Shown piece by piece: positions 53,585 through 63,300 of a DNA stretch of 64,000 nt (the stretch's first letter is position 1; each line of letters starts with the position of its first letter). Origin of the DNA: Leptospira venezuelensis (lineage in GTDB: Bacteria > Spirochaetota > Leptospiria > Leptospirales > Leptospiraceae). The translations under genes and the position numbers were made by a program. The notes below the pieces were generated by a model that searched no databases, had not been told where the DNA came from, and saw only the letters and a program-made list of their open reading frames with translations. The stretch covers positions 372,001 to 436,000 of the forward strand of contig NZ_NETS01000011.1 in NCBI RefSeq assembly GCF_002150035.1, written 5' to 3'.

Positions 53585-54583
53585 TCAAAGATCTTTTAAC
53601 AGATCGTCTTCTTCTTTATTGTTTTTCTTTTTTCCCGGGAACGAGGAGAAGTTAATTGGTCCCCTATGTCCGGTTTCTTTCATCCAAATTTTATCGGATT
53701 CATGACGTGATAAATTTTCTGCAAATGCCTCTAAGAAACGATATTCTTTCTTAGCAGGGATTTGGCTTAGAACTTTAGAATGTTCTAATATAAGTTTTTT
53801 GATCTTCTCCACATCGCCTTTACCGGCAGCTGCTTGGATCTGGAATGCGCGAGCTAAACGAACACCTTCTTTGTCGCCAATCTTAACTGCTTCTTCCATT
53901 TGTTTAATAGGATCTTTGCCCTCAGGAGTTGCCCCTGGAACAGAAAGCCATACAACGGCCTCCAATGCTAAAGGAGTTCCCCACCATTTTTTAGGGTCCA
54001 AACATCTAGAAGCACCAGCTACTACACTCGGTACATCACGAGTGATCCCTGCATATCCTTGGGAAGCGAAATCGTGAAGGATCGCCAATAACCCAGAAGA
54101 AAGTCCTACTAAATAATATAACTCTTCGTCTTCGCTGATAGAAGGACATTTTCCATTCCATTCTCCAAAGTATTGAAGGAATCTAGTGTGGGCATCCCCG
54201 TATCTTTTTGCAGCAACCCCATGGTAACGGATCTGTCTAGCCTGGTGATCCAGTGCTTCTTCTCCCTTGCCCTTACGAACAGCTGCGATATATAAAAGTT
54301 CAGCTTCTTGTGCTTGTTTTTCTGCACACATCCCTGCTCCCATTTGAGCTACCATAGTAGCCAGCTCCACAGAAGCACCGGTTCTTTCAAAAGAAGCCAC
54401 TAAAGGTCCAAGCGCAGTTCCTCCGGTGCAGATTGCATCCAAATCGTCGGAAGAAAGGTAATATGGGACCAAATGGTCTTGGGCATAAGAGTTTAAAGTT
54501 TTACCGGTAACTCTATATACGATGGAACAGTTTGCCAGGGTAATTGTAACAATCGTTACAAAAAAAAGGATTCGTTTATTCAT
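53585..54583 (-). CDS. TatT-like helical lipoprotein associated with TRAP transporter
   Basis: The 332-residue protein begins MNKRILFFVTIVTITLANC (lipobox Cys19) and is almost wholly alpha-helical: short helix-turn-helix units such as EAELLYIAAVRKGKGEEALD, LYYLVGLSSGLLAILHDFAS and EAVKIGDKEGVRLARAFQIQ, without strict TPR consensus. In Treponema pallidum a TPR lipoprotein called TatT accompanies a TRAP transporter (TatP/TatQ). Size, lipid anchor and position directly before the solute-binding gene suggest the same role here. The homology is inferred from context and helical pattern, not proven. Confidence 0.7.
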   Translation of the reverse strand: MNKRILFFVTIVTITLANCSIVYRVTGKTLNSYAQDHLVPYYLSSDDLDAICTGGTALGPLVASFERTGASVELATMVAQMGAGMCAEKQAQEAELLYIAAVRKGKGEEALDHQARQIRYHGVAAKRYGDAHTRFLQYFGEWNGKCPSISEDEELYYLVGLSSGLLAILHDFASQGYAGITRDVPSVVAGASRCLDPKKWWGTPLALEAVVWLSVPGATPEGKDPIKQMEEAVKIGDKEGVRLARAFQIQAAAGKGDVEKIKKLILEHSKVLSQIPAKKEYRFLEAFAENLSRHESDKIWMKETGHRGPINFSSFPGKKKNNKEEDDLLKDL

Positions 54584-54712
54584 TTTATTTCGGGGGTTAT
54601 TTTTTACTTTGAATATGGGGGATTCTGGAAGAACGTACAGAAGGGATTTACTTCGTCCAATATTTTTTTTCTAATGAGCGTTTTATTTTATAGTGCAGTG
54701 TTCCTAAAACAA

Positions 54713-56296
54713 TTAACTCACTGGAGAAGTAACTCGTATCTTTTCAACGAGTGAAACAGTCTCTTGGTCAGGTTCAACGCCTAATTCTTTTTTCAGGATC
54801 TTCTTCATATCTTCGAATTTACGTAGTGCTTCATTCTTACGATCCAAAGATTGTAAAGATTCGAAGTGGAATCTCCAGGCTCTTTCGTCCAAATCATCCA
54901 AACGGATCCAGCTTTCTGAATCGGAAAGTAGAGAATTTGCATCCCCTGCTTTCTGAGAATATTCACATAAAATTCTATAAATTTCGATCAGGTTCTTGCG
55001 TAGATATTCACGTTTTAGCTCTGATTCAGGGAAATACAGATCAAATTCGAAAAAGTCGCCAGTATATAACTCTTGTGCTTCTCTATACGATTGAAACGCT
55101 TCTTCTTCTTTTTTGTTTCTAAGTAACTTACCTGCAGTCTCAAATCTTTTTTCAAATTCCACAAAGTCTGCTTCTACTAAATCAGGATGGAAGAAGAGCC
55201 TATCCTCTGCGAATACAACCGCTTCCGGATTTCCTAATATTTTGCGAAGACGGAAAAGTAGTGCATGTAAACTATTTAGAGCATTTTTCTCTGACATTCC
55301 AGGCCAAAGATTTTCCAATAATTCTTCTTTGTGAACGCCCTTCCCGAAACGGACTAACAGTAGTTTAATGAGTTTAAGTAGTTTTTTCTTACTGGAATAT
55401 TCAGCTGCCGGAATTTTCTTCCCATCCAAATCCAATTCCAATGGCCCAAGTGCTCTTACACTCAGTTTCTTAGGATTTCGGCCCTTCTCTTTATTATTTT
55501 TGGAATCAGAACCTTCTCCACTTGTGTCCTTTACTTGAGATCCAAAAGAAGTCGCCTCTGACTTGGTAAGCCATTTGGAAACCGACTCCTTGAATTCCAT
55601 TCTGACTTCCCTTTCAGACTTATTTACCGTTAGGAAGCTATCCACACAGAACATTAGGATCAAAAAACTAAAATGAGAAGTATAAGGAATGCCCAGTATA
55701 TCGCTTGCGACCAAAATATCTGCAATCAAACTCGCAAAGAATAATACCAATCCATAAAATAGGAAATGGTTCCTGAATCTGTTCTTTCTGAACTGATTCA
55801 TTACCTTCATCACGGTCCATACAATCATCAAAATCCCGGAAAGGAAGATAAACTGCATGATAGTAGGTTGATCTGTTTCATAGATCACTATGCCTAAAGA
55901 AGGGAAATGTTTCGGATGAGCAACGCTCATTGTATAAGCGTTTGGATCCTGCAATAGTATCCCTACAAGGATCAGGTTCATGAATACGTAAAGAAGTATA
56001 AAATCCCTGCTAAAAAGTTTTTTATAATTATTTACGAATAATACGATAAACGTAGCGAATATCGCAGCCGTCGCATTCTCCATTCTTTCCCAGATCAAAG
56101 CTTTTTCAGGATTATCTACATTGATGGTTTGGATAAAACAGAATAGATAAGCACCGTACGCTACTTGCAATAATGCGAAGTAAAGTAGGTATGCTTGTTT
56201 CCGATTTCTAAAATATAAAACTAAATTATGAATCGTACGGTAGACTAATACAGTCACCACCAAGTAACATGAAAGCTGGTAATACGTCATATCCAC
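54713..56296 (-). CDS. Membrane-embedded transcription regulator: 7TM region fused to SARP/BTAD domains
   Basis: The first about 220 residues have about seven hydrophobic segments (YYQLSCYLVVTVLVY; LYFALLQVAYGAYLF; AIFATFIVLFVNNY; FILLYVFMNLILVGILL; IMQFIFLSGILMIVWTV; HFLFYGLVLFFASLIADIL; FSFLILMFCVDSFLT). After a charged linker comes a winged-helix DNA-binding domain (KKLSVRALGPLELDLDGKKI, KLLKLIKLLLVRFGKGVHKE, LENLWPGMSEKNALNSLHAL) and a BTAD domain (FEKRFETAGKLLRNKKEEEA, ELYTGDFF, FEDMKKILKKELGVEPDQETV). This is a SARP-type activator anchored in the membrane. A plausible role is sensing at the inner membrane and controlling neighbouring TRAP or lipoprotein genes. Confidence 0.88.
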   Translation of the reverse strand: MDMTYYQLSCYLVVTVLVYRTIHNLVLYFRNRKQAYLLYFALLQVAYGAYLFCFIQTINVDNPEKALIWERMENATAAIFATFIVLFVNNYKKLFSRDFILLYVFMNLILVGILLQDPNAYTMSVAHPKHFPSLGIVIYETDQPTIMQFIFLSGILMIVWTVMKVMNQFRKNRFRNHFLFYGLVLFFASLIADILVASDILGIPYTSHFSFLILMFCVDSFLTVNKSEREVRMEFKESVSKWLTKSEATSFGSQVKDTSGEGSDSKNNKEKGRNPKKLSVRALGPLELDLDGKKIPAAEYSSKKKLLKLIKLLLVRFGKGVHKEELLENLWPGMSEKNALNSLHALLFRLRKILGNPEAVVFAEDRLFFHPDLVEADFVEFEKRFETAGKLLRNKKEEEAFQSYREAQELYTGDFFEFDLYFPESELKREYLRKNLIEIYRILCEYSQKAGDANSLLSDSESWIRLDDLDERAWRFHFESLQSLDRKNEALRKFEDMKKILKKELGVEPDQETVSLVEKIRVTSPVS

Positions 56297-56438
56297 TTTT
56301 CGTTTCCTATCTTATCCGGATTCCTGCAACCCATTTATGAAAACGGAACAAAAATTGTGACTAAATGCTCACTATTTTTAAATGCAAGTATTTGAATGAG
56401 TTTCCTTTTCATTTTTATAAAAATATATAGCACGTTCT

Positions 56439-56448
56439 AACGATCGTT
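56439..56448. promoter_or_regulatory. Palindrome AACGATCGTT, candidate operator
   Basis: A perfect 10-base palindrome lies about 145 bases upstream of the 7TM-SARP start codon. It could be a binding site for a dimeric regulator; there is no independent support. Confidence 0.3.
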
Positions 56449-56465
56449 ATGAAATAATGAATACT

Positions 56466-56484
56466 GTTCGATAGAAAATCGAAC
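56466..56484. repeat. Inverted repeat GTTCGAT-N5-ATCGAAC
   Basis: Perfect 7-base arms separated by AGAAA. It lies in the same intergenic leader and shares the CGAT core with the palindrome just downstream, so both could be sites for one factor. Confidence 0.4.
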
Positions 56485-56537
56485 GAAAACTTTTGCGAAA
56501 CTGTAGCAAAAGAAAATCAAAATTACACAATCCTAAT

Positions 56538-56555
56538 TGAGTGAAGACTCACTCA
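56538..56555. repeat. Inverted repeat TGAGTGA-N4-TCACTCA
   Basis: Perfect 7-base arms around AGAC, followed on the plus strand by a short T-run (GTTTTTTCT). No plus-strand gene ends here, so it is more likely a regulatory element than a terminator. Confidence 0.4.
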
Positions 56556-56591
56556 TAAGTTTTTTCTAATTTAGTAATCCAAGAAACACCT

Positions 56592-56626
56592 TAAAAAAAA
56601 ACCGAAAGGGTTTTTCCCTTTCGGTT
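56592..56626 (-). terminator. Intrinsic terminator of the giant-lipoprotein operon
   Basis: On the minus strand the stem AACCGAAAGGG pairs perfectly with CCCTTTCGGTT across a 5-base loop (11 base pairs), and is followed directly by a run of T residues (complement of the A-run at 56592-56600). It lies about 40 bases after the stop of the 1223-residue lipoprotein gene. Confidence 0.9.
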
Positions 56627-56663
56627 ATTTCGACATCTAGTTTTTCGAAATAGCTAGGAGTGT

Positions 56664-59600
56664 TTAAGGGCAGACAATCAGAGATGCAGGATCTGTTACA
56701 GCTTGTCCTACAAATCTCATTCCTCCTAACAGATACGGATCCGCAACTTGAGGAGAATTCAAGGTGAAGAATTGTACTTTATCACTCTTCGCACTGATCG
56801 CACAGGACGCCGTTCCTGCAGGGTTGATCAATTTAGGGAAAGTGATATCCGGAGGCATAGGGATCTCTTTCATAATACTGTTTACCATTGGAATTACCAA
56901 AGTAGTTACTAACGGAGAGATTACTGATTTAATACCGTCAGGATCCAAACCGAATGGATTGTAAGTTTGTCCTTCTAAAACTTCTACCGCATAATCCAAG
57001 TTATTAATTGGATCCAAGATCACCTGAAGCGCGTTTAGGTTCGTAAGCGCAGGGTTATTGGTCGGGTTAGAGAACATTTTAAAACGGAAGTCTGCATCCG
57101 CAGCAAAACTGATCCTAACCGTTCCCAAAGTCTGTTGGTAGCCGTTTGCTCTTGTATCTGCTTGGCAATCTGTAAGTTCTTCATCCACGAGGCCTGTGCA
57201 AGAAGTCGGCTTCTTCGCAATGATCTGTAATTGCATTTCTGTGAAATACAATCTCATCTTAGGCACACCTGCAGAAGTCATAGGTTTAAACTTCACGTTA
57301 GGCGCATGAATTGGAGACATCACCATATCGATATCATCGTAAGATTTTACAGGAGGTGCAATCGCGTTAGAGCCATTTAAACCTTGTAGTTTGTTTCTTC
57401 CTGGCACAAGGATTGTAACCAGAGGAGAAGCTTTTAAGAAAGAAGTGGTCAGCGCGAACAGTGGATCTGCACCAGCAAAAGCGTTCATTCCATCGATGAA
57501 TGCTTTATTCAGAACAATATCCAATCCCCTTCTCTGCCATAAATGGAATGCAGCCTGAGAGATTGTATCAGTATGCATAGAGATCAAGAATCCGGGATTA
57601 GCAGCTGATTGGCTGAACTGATAAGTAGAAGGAGGTGGATTCGCAGCAGTCCAAGTCCTTGTGGTAACCATTCCCGTTTTTCCGGATTGGGTTCTAAGTC
57701 CACCCGCAGGATTATAACCGCTTGTGAATGCGAAGTCCAGAGAGGTCACAAGTCCTTTATTGGTTCCATCATGTTTGATCGCAGCATCCGTATTCAATTT
57801 AAACTTCACAGTTAATGGGAAGTTTCCAAGCGGAGCAGGAAGATAACTTGGTAAAGTGATAGTCACCCCTGTATCTCTTAAGTCAGCAATTACAGAGTTA
57901 AGAACGTTAGGAGCAATCCTTTGCACGATATCTCTAAGCATATACTGTGTGATGATCTGTTTCACTTGATCCACAGTCAAGTTCGCCATATTACTTAGCT
58001 CTGCTCTACCTACGAGAGCTTCGATGATGGTGTTGAAACCTTCACTACCATGAATATAAGTCATTGGCTCCGTATACATGAAGTCAGAAGTATCTTCTCC
58101 AGGATATAAACCTGATAAAGTCATATGCAATGGGTTTGCCCATGGACGAATGAAGAAGTTATTCGAATTCGAGAGTATCTGCGCAATGCTTGGATTATCA
58201 GGGAAGTAATCGTCATTTACTGTGAAAGGAGTCTTAACGGTCATATTGATTAAACCATCAGAAGTCACAGTCATATTATTACGAGTGCGAGCTAAAGCCA
58301 AACGAGGTTTGGATAATTGCACGTTATTCCAATCATAACCGGAAGGATTTAAGACACCTTCCACTGCAGGATCCCAGTTCAACTTAGCAGTTGTTCTGAA
58401 TACGAGTAGTGCTCCTGGTCCGTTAAATGCTCCATACCAGTCTTCGAAACGGGACACTACAAGTAGATCCACTTCCGTATATCTGGACTTTAGATCCAAA
58501 CCTAATCCCGGAGCAACCGCTCCCGAACCAGGGTTTACTTTTAAGTCTGCAACAACGTTTCCTAATTGGGTTCCGACTCCTGCTGCACAACCATGAGTTG
58601 CGTTATTGGATCCGCATTTAACGAACTTAGGAAGTCTCATGTCCGTAACGTATACGTCCAAAGTAATCGCTGCACTTCCATCCGCAATTCCACCGGAAGC
58701 TACATTTAAGATCGCGCTATATTTAGAGAATGGTCCCGGAGCGATTTTTTCAATATGATAAGAATCGAAGAAACATGCAGGGAATGCACAATCTAACAAA
58801 TCTTCTCCCGCTGAACCAATATCCCCTTCTGGTCTACCGAATGGAGAGAATACTGTAGAAGTATAACCACCGTTCTTATAGGATTTTACGTCTGTAGGAT
58901 AATGACAAAGACTCCAAGCTGCCTCACCCCAATGGAATAAGTTCTTACAAGCCTGAGGATAATTCGCGTTATTCTGGTTTTGACCACAATTATTGTTATT
59001 ATAAGTAGTCCACCATTGGTCTCTATCTATACCATTTCTTTTCTTAGGATGATATGGAGGTCCGTTATCCGTAACACAATCAGGGTGTCTCACCCAACAA
59101 TATCCTCTTCCTGCTCCGCCTGATTTTGCTCCGAATACGGGAATATAATCGAAATCTTTAAATGCAGCTTCGTTCGCGTTACCGGACATTTTACCATCTT
59201 GTCTCATACAAGCTTCGCCGATGGTCCATGCTCCATTCTCGTAGAATTTTTTCTTAGGAAAATCTGGCATTCCCAATAAGAATTCTTGGAAGGTACGAGG
59301 AGTTCCGGTTGCATCCTTTACTTTGAAAGCACCAGTAGTATATTTCTGGATCGCTTTTCCTAAGAATGGAAGCATTTGAGCTTCATCCATTACACCGTTT
59401 GCTACGTAAGGAAGAACACCGTTTGCATTCTCCAATCTACCGTAGTTAAAGCTGAAATATTTACGAAAAGTTTTTCCGTTCGTTGTAGCAATCTCGTAAT
59501 AGTAGGTATTCCCACCAACTGTTGGAGGAACTTGAGAAGTGCTTAAGTTTAGAGAAATAGTAGCACTCATAGAACAAGGAGGAGTGGTACAAATATCTTG

Positions 59601-60335
59601 AGAAGCGCTAGCTCCTATCTTCTTCAAAAGAACCGATTGGATATAATTCTCTCCCACTACAGGATTCGAGTAGTTAGAAGCCAAGGTCAAAGCTGCGGAC
59701 TGATCGAATGTCATATCATTCGTTCCGTTTAGAGTGTATTGACTACCTTGGGTAATTTTATTCGTTAGACTATAATCTAACCCGGTTCTGAATGTGATCG
59801 TATAATTTTCCAGAGCAACTCCACCTATAGTCGCTGCATCCGGAGTAATAGTAATCGTATATGATTCAGCTGGCTTTAATTCTCTGTAAGGATTGAAACG
59901 AAGTTTCTGACCACTCATCCAGTAAAATTCTCCACCTGGAGTCGGGCCTGAAAGATTTCCAGTAGTTCCAGAAATAGTAAAGTTTGCTTCTACAGTGGTC
60001 TTATTCATCGGGTGAGAAAAGCGGATTTCCAACTCTTTGTATCTATCCACGTTCTCAGTGGAATTGATGAATAAGGTTGCCTGAGGATTAGTAGAACCGA
60101 AATCTACAGGAAGAACTGCCGTATCGTTATCCACGCTGTTATACGGAGGTTGAAGATTCGGATTCGCGCCAAATATTCTTCCTCCTGAAAAGAATCCCAG
60201 GTCGAATACATCCGACATTGCAAATCCTTTCATTTTTTCAGGGCTACATCCTAAGATTCCTGCCCATAAAAGTGAAACGATCGCGAGTTTGATTCCCTTA
60301 TCGACATTAGAAACTTTTATATTTTTCAGATTCAT
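56664..60335 (-). CDS. Giant lipoprotein: N-terminal Big_5 domain, Cys-rich middle, TULIP-like C-terminal region
   Basis: From the ATG at 60335 (GAGGG upstream) the protein is 1223 residues with a signal peptide ending ILGC (Cys30). A GTG at 60386 overlaps the upstream stop as GTGA but would bury the signal. The N-terminal region (about 75-190) is Big_5/SbsA-like (KELEIRFSHPMNKTTVEANF, NPYRELKPAESYTITITPDA). The middle is rich in Cys, Asn, Gly and Trp (CWVRHPDCV, RDQWWTTYNNNNCGQNQ). The last about 430 residues have features recalling BPI/TULIP lipid-binding proteins (SMHTDTISQAAFHLWQRRGL, MVNSIMKEIPMPPDITFPKL). It is coupled to another giant lipoprotein gene upstream. Confidence 0.8.
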   Translation of the reverse strand: MNLKNIKVSNVDKGIKLAIVSLLWAGILGCSPEKMKGFAMSDVFDLGFFSGGRIFGANPNLQPPYNSVDNDTAVLPVDFGSTNPQATLFINSTENVDRYKELEIRFSHPMNKTTVEANFTISGTTGNLSGPTPGGEFYWMSGQKLRFNPYRELKPAESYTITITPDAATIGGVALENYTITFRTGLDYSLTNKITQGSQYTLNGTNDMTFDQSAALTLASNYSNPVVGENYIQSVLLKKIGASASQDICTTPPCSMSATISLNLSTSQVPPTVGGNTYYYEIATTNGKTFRKYFSFNYGRLENANGVLPYVANGVMDEAQMLPFLGKAIQKYTTGAFKVKDATGTPRTFQEFLLGMPDFPKKKFYENGAWTIGEACMRQDGKMSGNANEAAFKDFDYIPVFGAKSGGAGRGYCWVRHPDCVTDNGPPYHPKKRNGIDRDQWWTTYNNNNCGQNQNNANYPQACKNLFHWGEAAWSLCHYPTDVKSYKNGGYTSTVFSPFGRPEGDIGSAGEDLLDCAFPACFFDSYHIEKIAPGPFSKYSAILNVASGGIADGSAAITLDVYVTDMRLPKFVKCGSNNATHGCAAGVGTQLGNVVADLKVNPGSGAVAPGLGLDLKSRYTEVDLLVVSRFEDWYGAFNGPGALLVFRTTAKLNWDPAVEGVLNPSGYDWNNVQLSKPRLALARTRNNMTVTSDGLINMTVKTPFTVNDDYFPDNPSIAQILSNSNNFFIRPWANPLHMTLSGLYPGEDTSDFMYTEPMTYIHGSEGFNTIIEALVGRAELSNMANLTVDQVKQIITQYMLRDIVQRIAPNVLNSVIADLRDTGVTITLPSYLPAPLGNFPLTVKFKLNTDAAIKHDGTNKGLVTSLDFAFTSGYNPAGGLRTQSGKTGMVTTRTWTAANPPPSTYQFSQSAANPGFLISMHTDTISQAAFHLWQRRGLDIVLNKAFIDGMNAFAGADPLFALTTSFLKASPLVTILVPGRNKLQGLNGSNAIAPPVKSYDDIDMVMSPIHAPNVKFKPMTSAGVPKMRLYFTEMQLQIIAKKPTSCTGLVDEELTDCQADTRANGYQQTLGTVRISFAADADFRFKMFSNPTNNPALTNLNALQVILDPINNLDYAVEVLEGQTYNPFGLDPDGIKSVISPLVTTLVIPMVNSIMKEIPMPPDITFPKLINPAGTASCAISAKSDKVQFFTLNSPQVADPYLLGGMRFVGQAVTDPASLIVCP

Positions 60336-60382
60336 TTCCAGCCCTCGACTTATTTTTCCCAAAAAAATTCTCTTCATTATTC

Positions 60383-63300
60383 TCACCGGGTGAATACCGT
60401 AACAAACCTATCCCAATAGGTGTCTGAGTTTTCATCTTCGTTAAATCTGTCGTAGAATACGAATCCGTCCGGGAATTGTTTTTTTCCTGTAGAAGTAAGA
60501 TCCGCAAAAATATCCATCAACACTCCCGCCGTATAGATCAGTGAGCTTTGATCTTTTCTTTCTGTTTGTATCATATCCGACACCAAAAGTCTTTTAGCGT
60601 CTTTGAATATGGATTTAAGTGAATACGGACTTCTCATATCCGCTTCTAAATAAGAGTAGAATTCTCCGGATTTAACTATACCCATCAACACTCCCACGGT
60701 ACTTCTTCCGTAAGGAGAGGAGACTTGAGCAAGATCCGCAGTATCTACACTTAATAAATTCGTAATTAAATAATCCTGGGTGCTGGACTGGTCACGAGTA
60801 AGTCCTCCCAGAAGATCCACTACCGCAGTCAACTGAGCAGTCGTAGGAATATTATCTATGATCATATCCATGGAAAATTCCAAGGTGGGAAGAAGGCTAT
60901 AAACAGATTCAGGATCGAAATAATCCCTTAGACGAACTGCCCAAATCCCTAATCTATCCCATTCAGGATCGTAAATATTTGCAACACGAGAGTCGGGAAA
61001 TGCAGCGAGCATATCTCTAACTTCTCCCAAATATGCCTCCAAGTTAAATTGAACTGCTGTTGGACTTTCGTTATTGAGTTTTATCTCTCCGATCAGATCC
61101 GCAATGGATTGGAATGTTAAAAGTGCTCCACTTGCTCTTTCAGGTTTTCCCATCTCAGCAAGCATTTGTACGAATGTGGATAGAAGATCCGTTCTGGACA
61201 TCAGATTTAATAGTCCGTCTTGGTATCTCCTTTCATTTTCAGCTAAGATAGAAAGTGGAGAACGTACTGGTTTGCTGGAAACTGGATCTAAATACCTGAA
61301 AAAATATTCCGATTCAGTTGCAGAGTTACTCCTTACGCTAGAATCAGAGTTTACGATCTTAACTACATCAATAGTTCTTCCACCACTATTAGGTTCAGGA
61401 TCTGTAATCCTTGCAAGAAGTGGCCTTGTCAAAGCAGCACTGAGTCCAGTTAGTATCTGGAATGGATTTTTATTCAAGCTTGGATTTGCTTGGTCATCCA
61501 AGGTCCACGCAAGAGAAAGTATTAAAGGAAGAAGTCTATTTCTTTGTCCCCAAGCTTCTTCAACGGATTTCCCGTAAGACACATTCGCGCCAGAAGGAAG
61601 GACTTTATCCGGTGTTAAGAAAGAAAGTCTTTCCATCACGGCAAAGTTAGCTGCAATTACTTGAGGAATTACTCCGTAAGAATTTTCAGGATCAGGGTAG
61701 AAGATACTGTATACGGAAGCATCTCCTAAGCTGTTAAATGTTAACGAACTAGCACCGCTTGTTCCGTAATCCCAAGCTTCCAGATAGAACATACTATCGC
61801 CGGGAATATCAGAGTAATTTTCCTGTAGGATCGGAACTCCAGGTTGCCTGAAATTCGGTTGGGTGGAACTCGCACATCCCGGTTTTAAGAAAGTATTTTT
61901 GATTTTCCAGATCGCATTGATACGATCAGAGCATGTAGATCCATCTTGTAGAACAGGTCTTGCGTTCATTAGACCAGTCATACCGTTAGCAATCAGAGTT
62001 ACATAAGCCGCCATTTTGTAAGGAACCCCAGCGCCCAAAGAAGCGCGAAGTGGGATAACAGCGACCATACGTTTTTCATGAAGAAGCCATTGGAAGTTCT
62101 TATAGAGAGCTTCCTCATCTGTATTTACAGCTCTTTCGGTAGTATTGTCTTTCGGAATTTCCCAAACAGGAATACTCCAACCTTTTGCTCCGGACGCATT
62201 TGCTCCGGCTGCAACTGGAGCAAAAGAGTTATTCGCAACAACCGCGTTTGTTTCTCTTCCTCCAGGACCTACCCATTTACAAATAGTACCACCGCTGCAT
62301 GAGCCGCTTGCAGTGTTCGAAACTTTAATTCTGTATTCTGATGTATTCCAAGACTCTTTGTAGATTAGGTCTACTCCAGTTGAATCTCTATATATTTTCC
62401 CGTCGAGAGTGAGGACATTTCCACTGGAATCGACACGATTCTTATTATAATAAGGCCCGCCGCCGGAGACCAGAACTGTGCGGATCAATTTCATGATGAA
62501 CGGAATTGTTTTAGTATAAACAGGATCGTTTGCTGCAGGGATAATAGCCGGATCTGGAGCTTCCAGCAAAGTTAAAGTTGGAGTGTTGATCCCGATAGAA
62601 AGCGCAGTCGGAGTGTTAGCATCTCCATTCTTAAAGACTGCAGCATCAGCGGAACTTTGGTTCATGAAAGCCTTAATACCGATATTACCGGTCATCGCAG
62701 ATTTCATAGAATAGATACTGTCTCCTACAGTGAGAATACCACCAGTCATAGGACCGCCGTTTCCCGAACCGTTAGGCTCAAGTCTCATCATAGAAGTATC
62801 AGCAGGATTTTCCCAACGGAATCCGTAAGTATCGGATAAGGTCAGGATGAACATCAAGGATTCTAACGCAGTAATCGGGCTACTTGTTATATTCGCAGGA
62901 TCGGCTCTATCCAAACCAGAAGCATCCATACGGATCAACTCTCTAAGAGAATTATCTACTCCGGTTATACCTGAAGAGAAATCGAATTTAGCAAAATTTT
63001 TAGCCATTTCCAATGAAAGAATAACGTTCGGATCAGAAGTGTAATTGCCTCCTCTTCCAAGCATTGGTCGCAGATAACGGAAAGATTCACTGAGTACAGT
63101 AGCAAACTCGGATGGATAAGTAGCGTCTCTATAATCAGCAAAAGCAGGATCAGAATAAACCGAACCACCTGCAGTATAAAATTTTTCTAAATTAACAACC
63201 AGGTTTTTTAGAACAGTCTCAGAAGACTTAGCGTCGCTAAATCCAGCTCTTTGGCGGAAAGATTTTCCTAAGGCACCAATCATTTGGATCAGCTTCTCTT

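Larger units (their letters stand above)
56297..56590. other. Intergenic leader of the 7TM-SARP gene
   Basis: This A/T-rich stretch without any gene separates the SARP gene from the terminator of the lipoprotein pair. It holds three inverted repeats, described separately, that are candidate operators or RNA structures. I could not pick a convincing promoter by eye. Confidence 0.6.
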
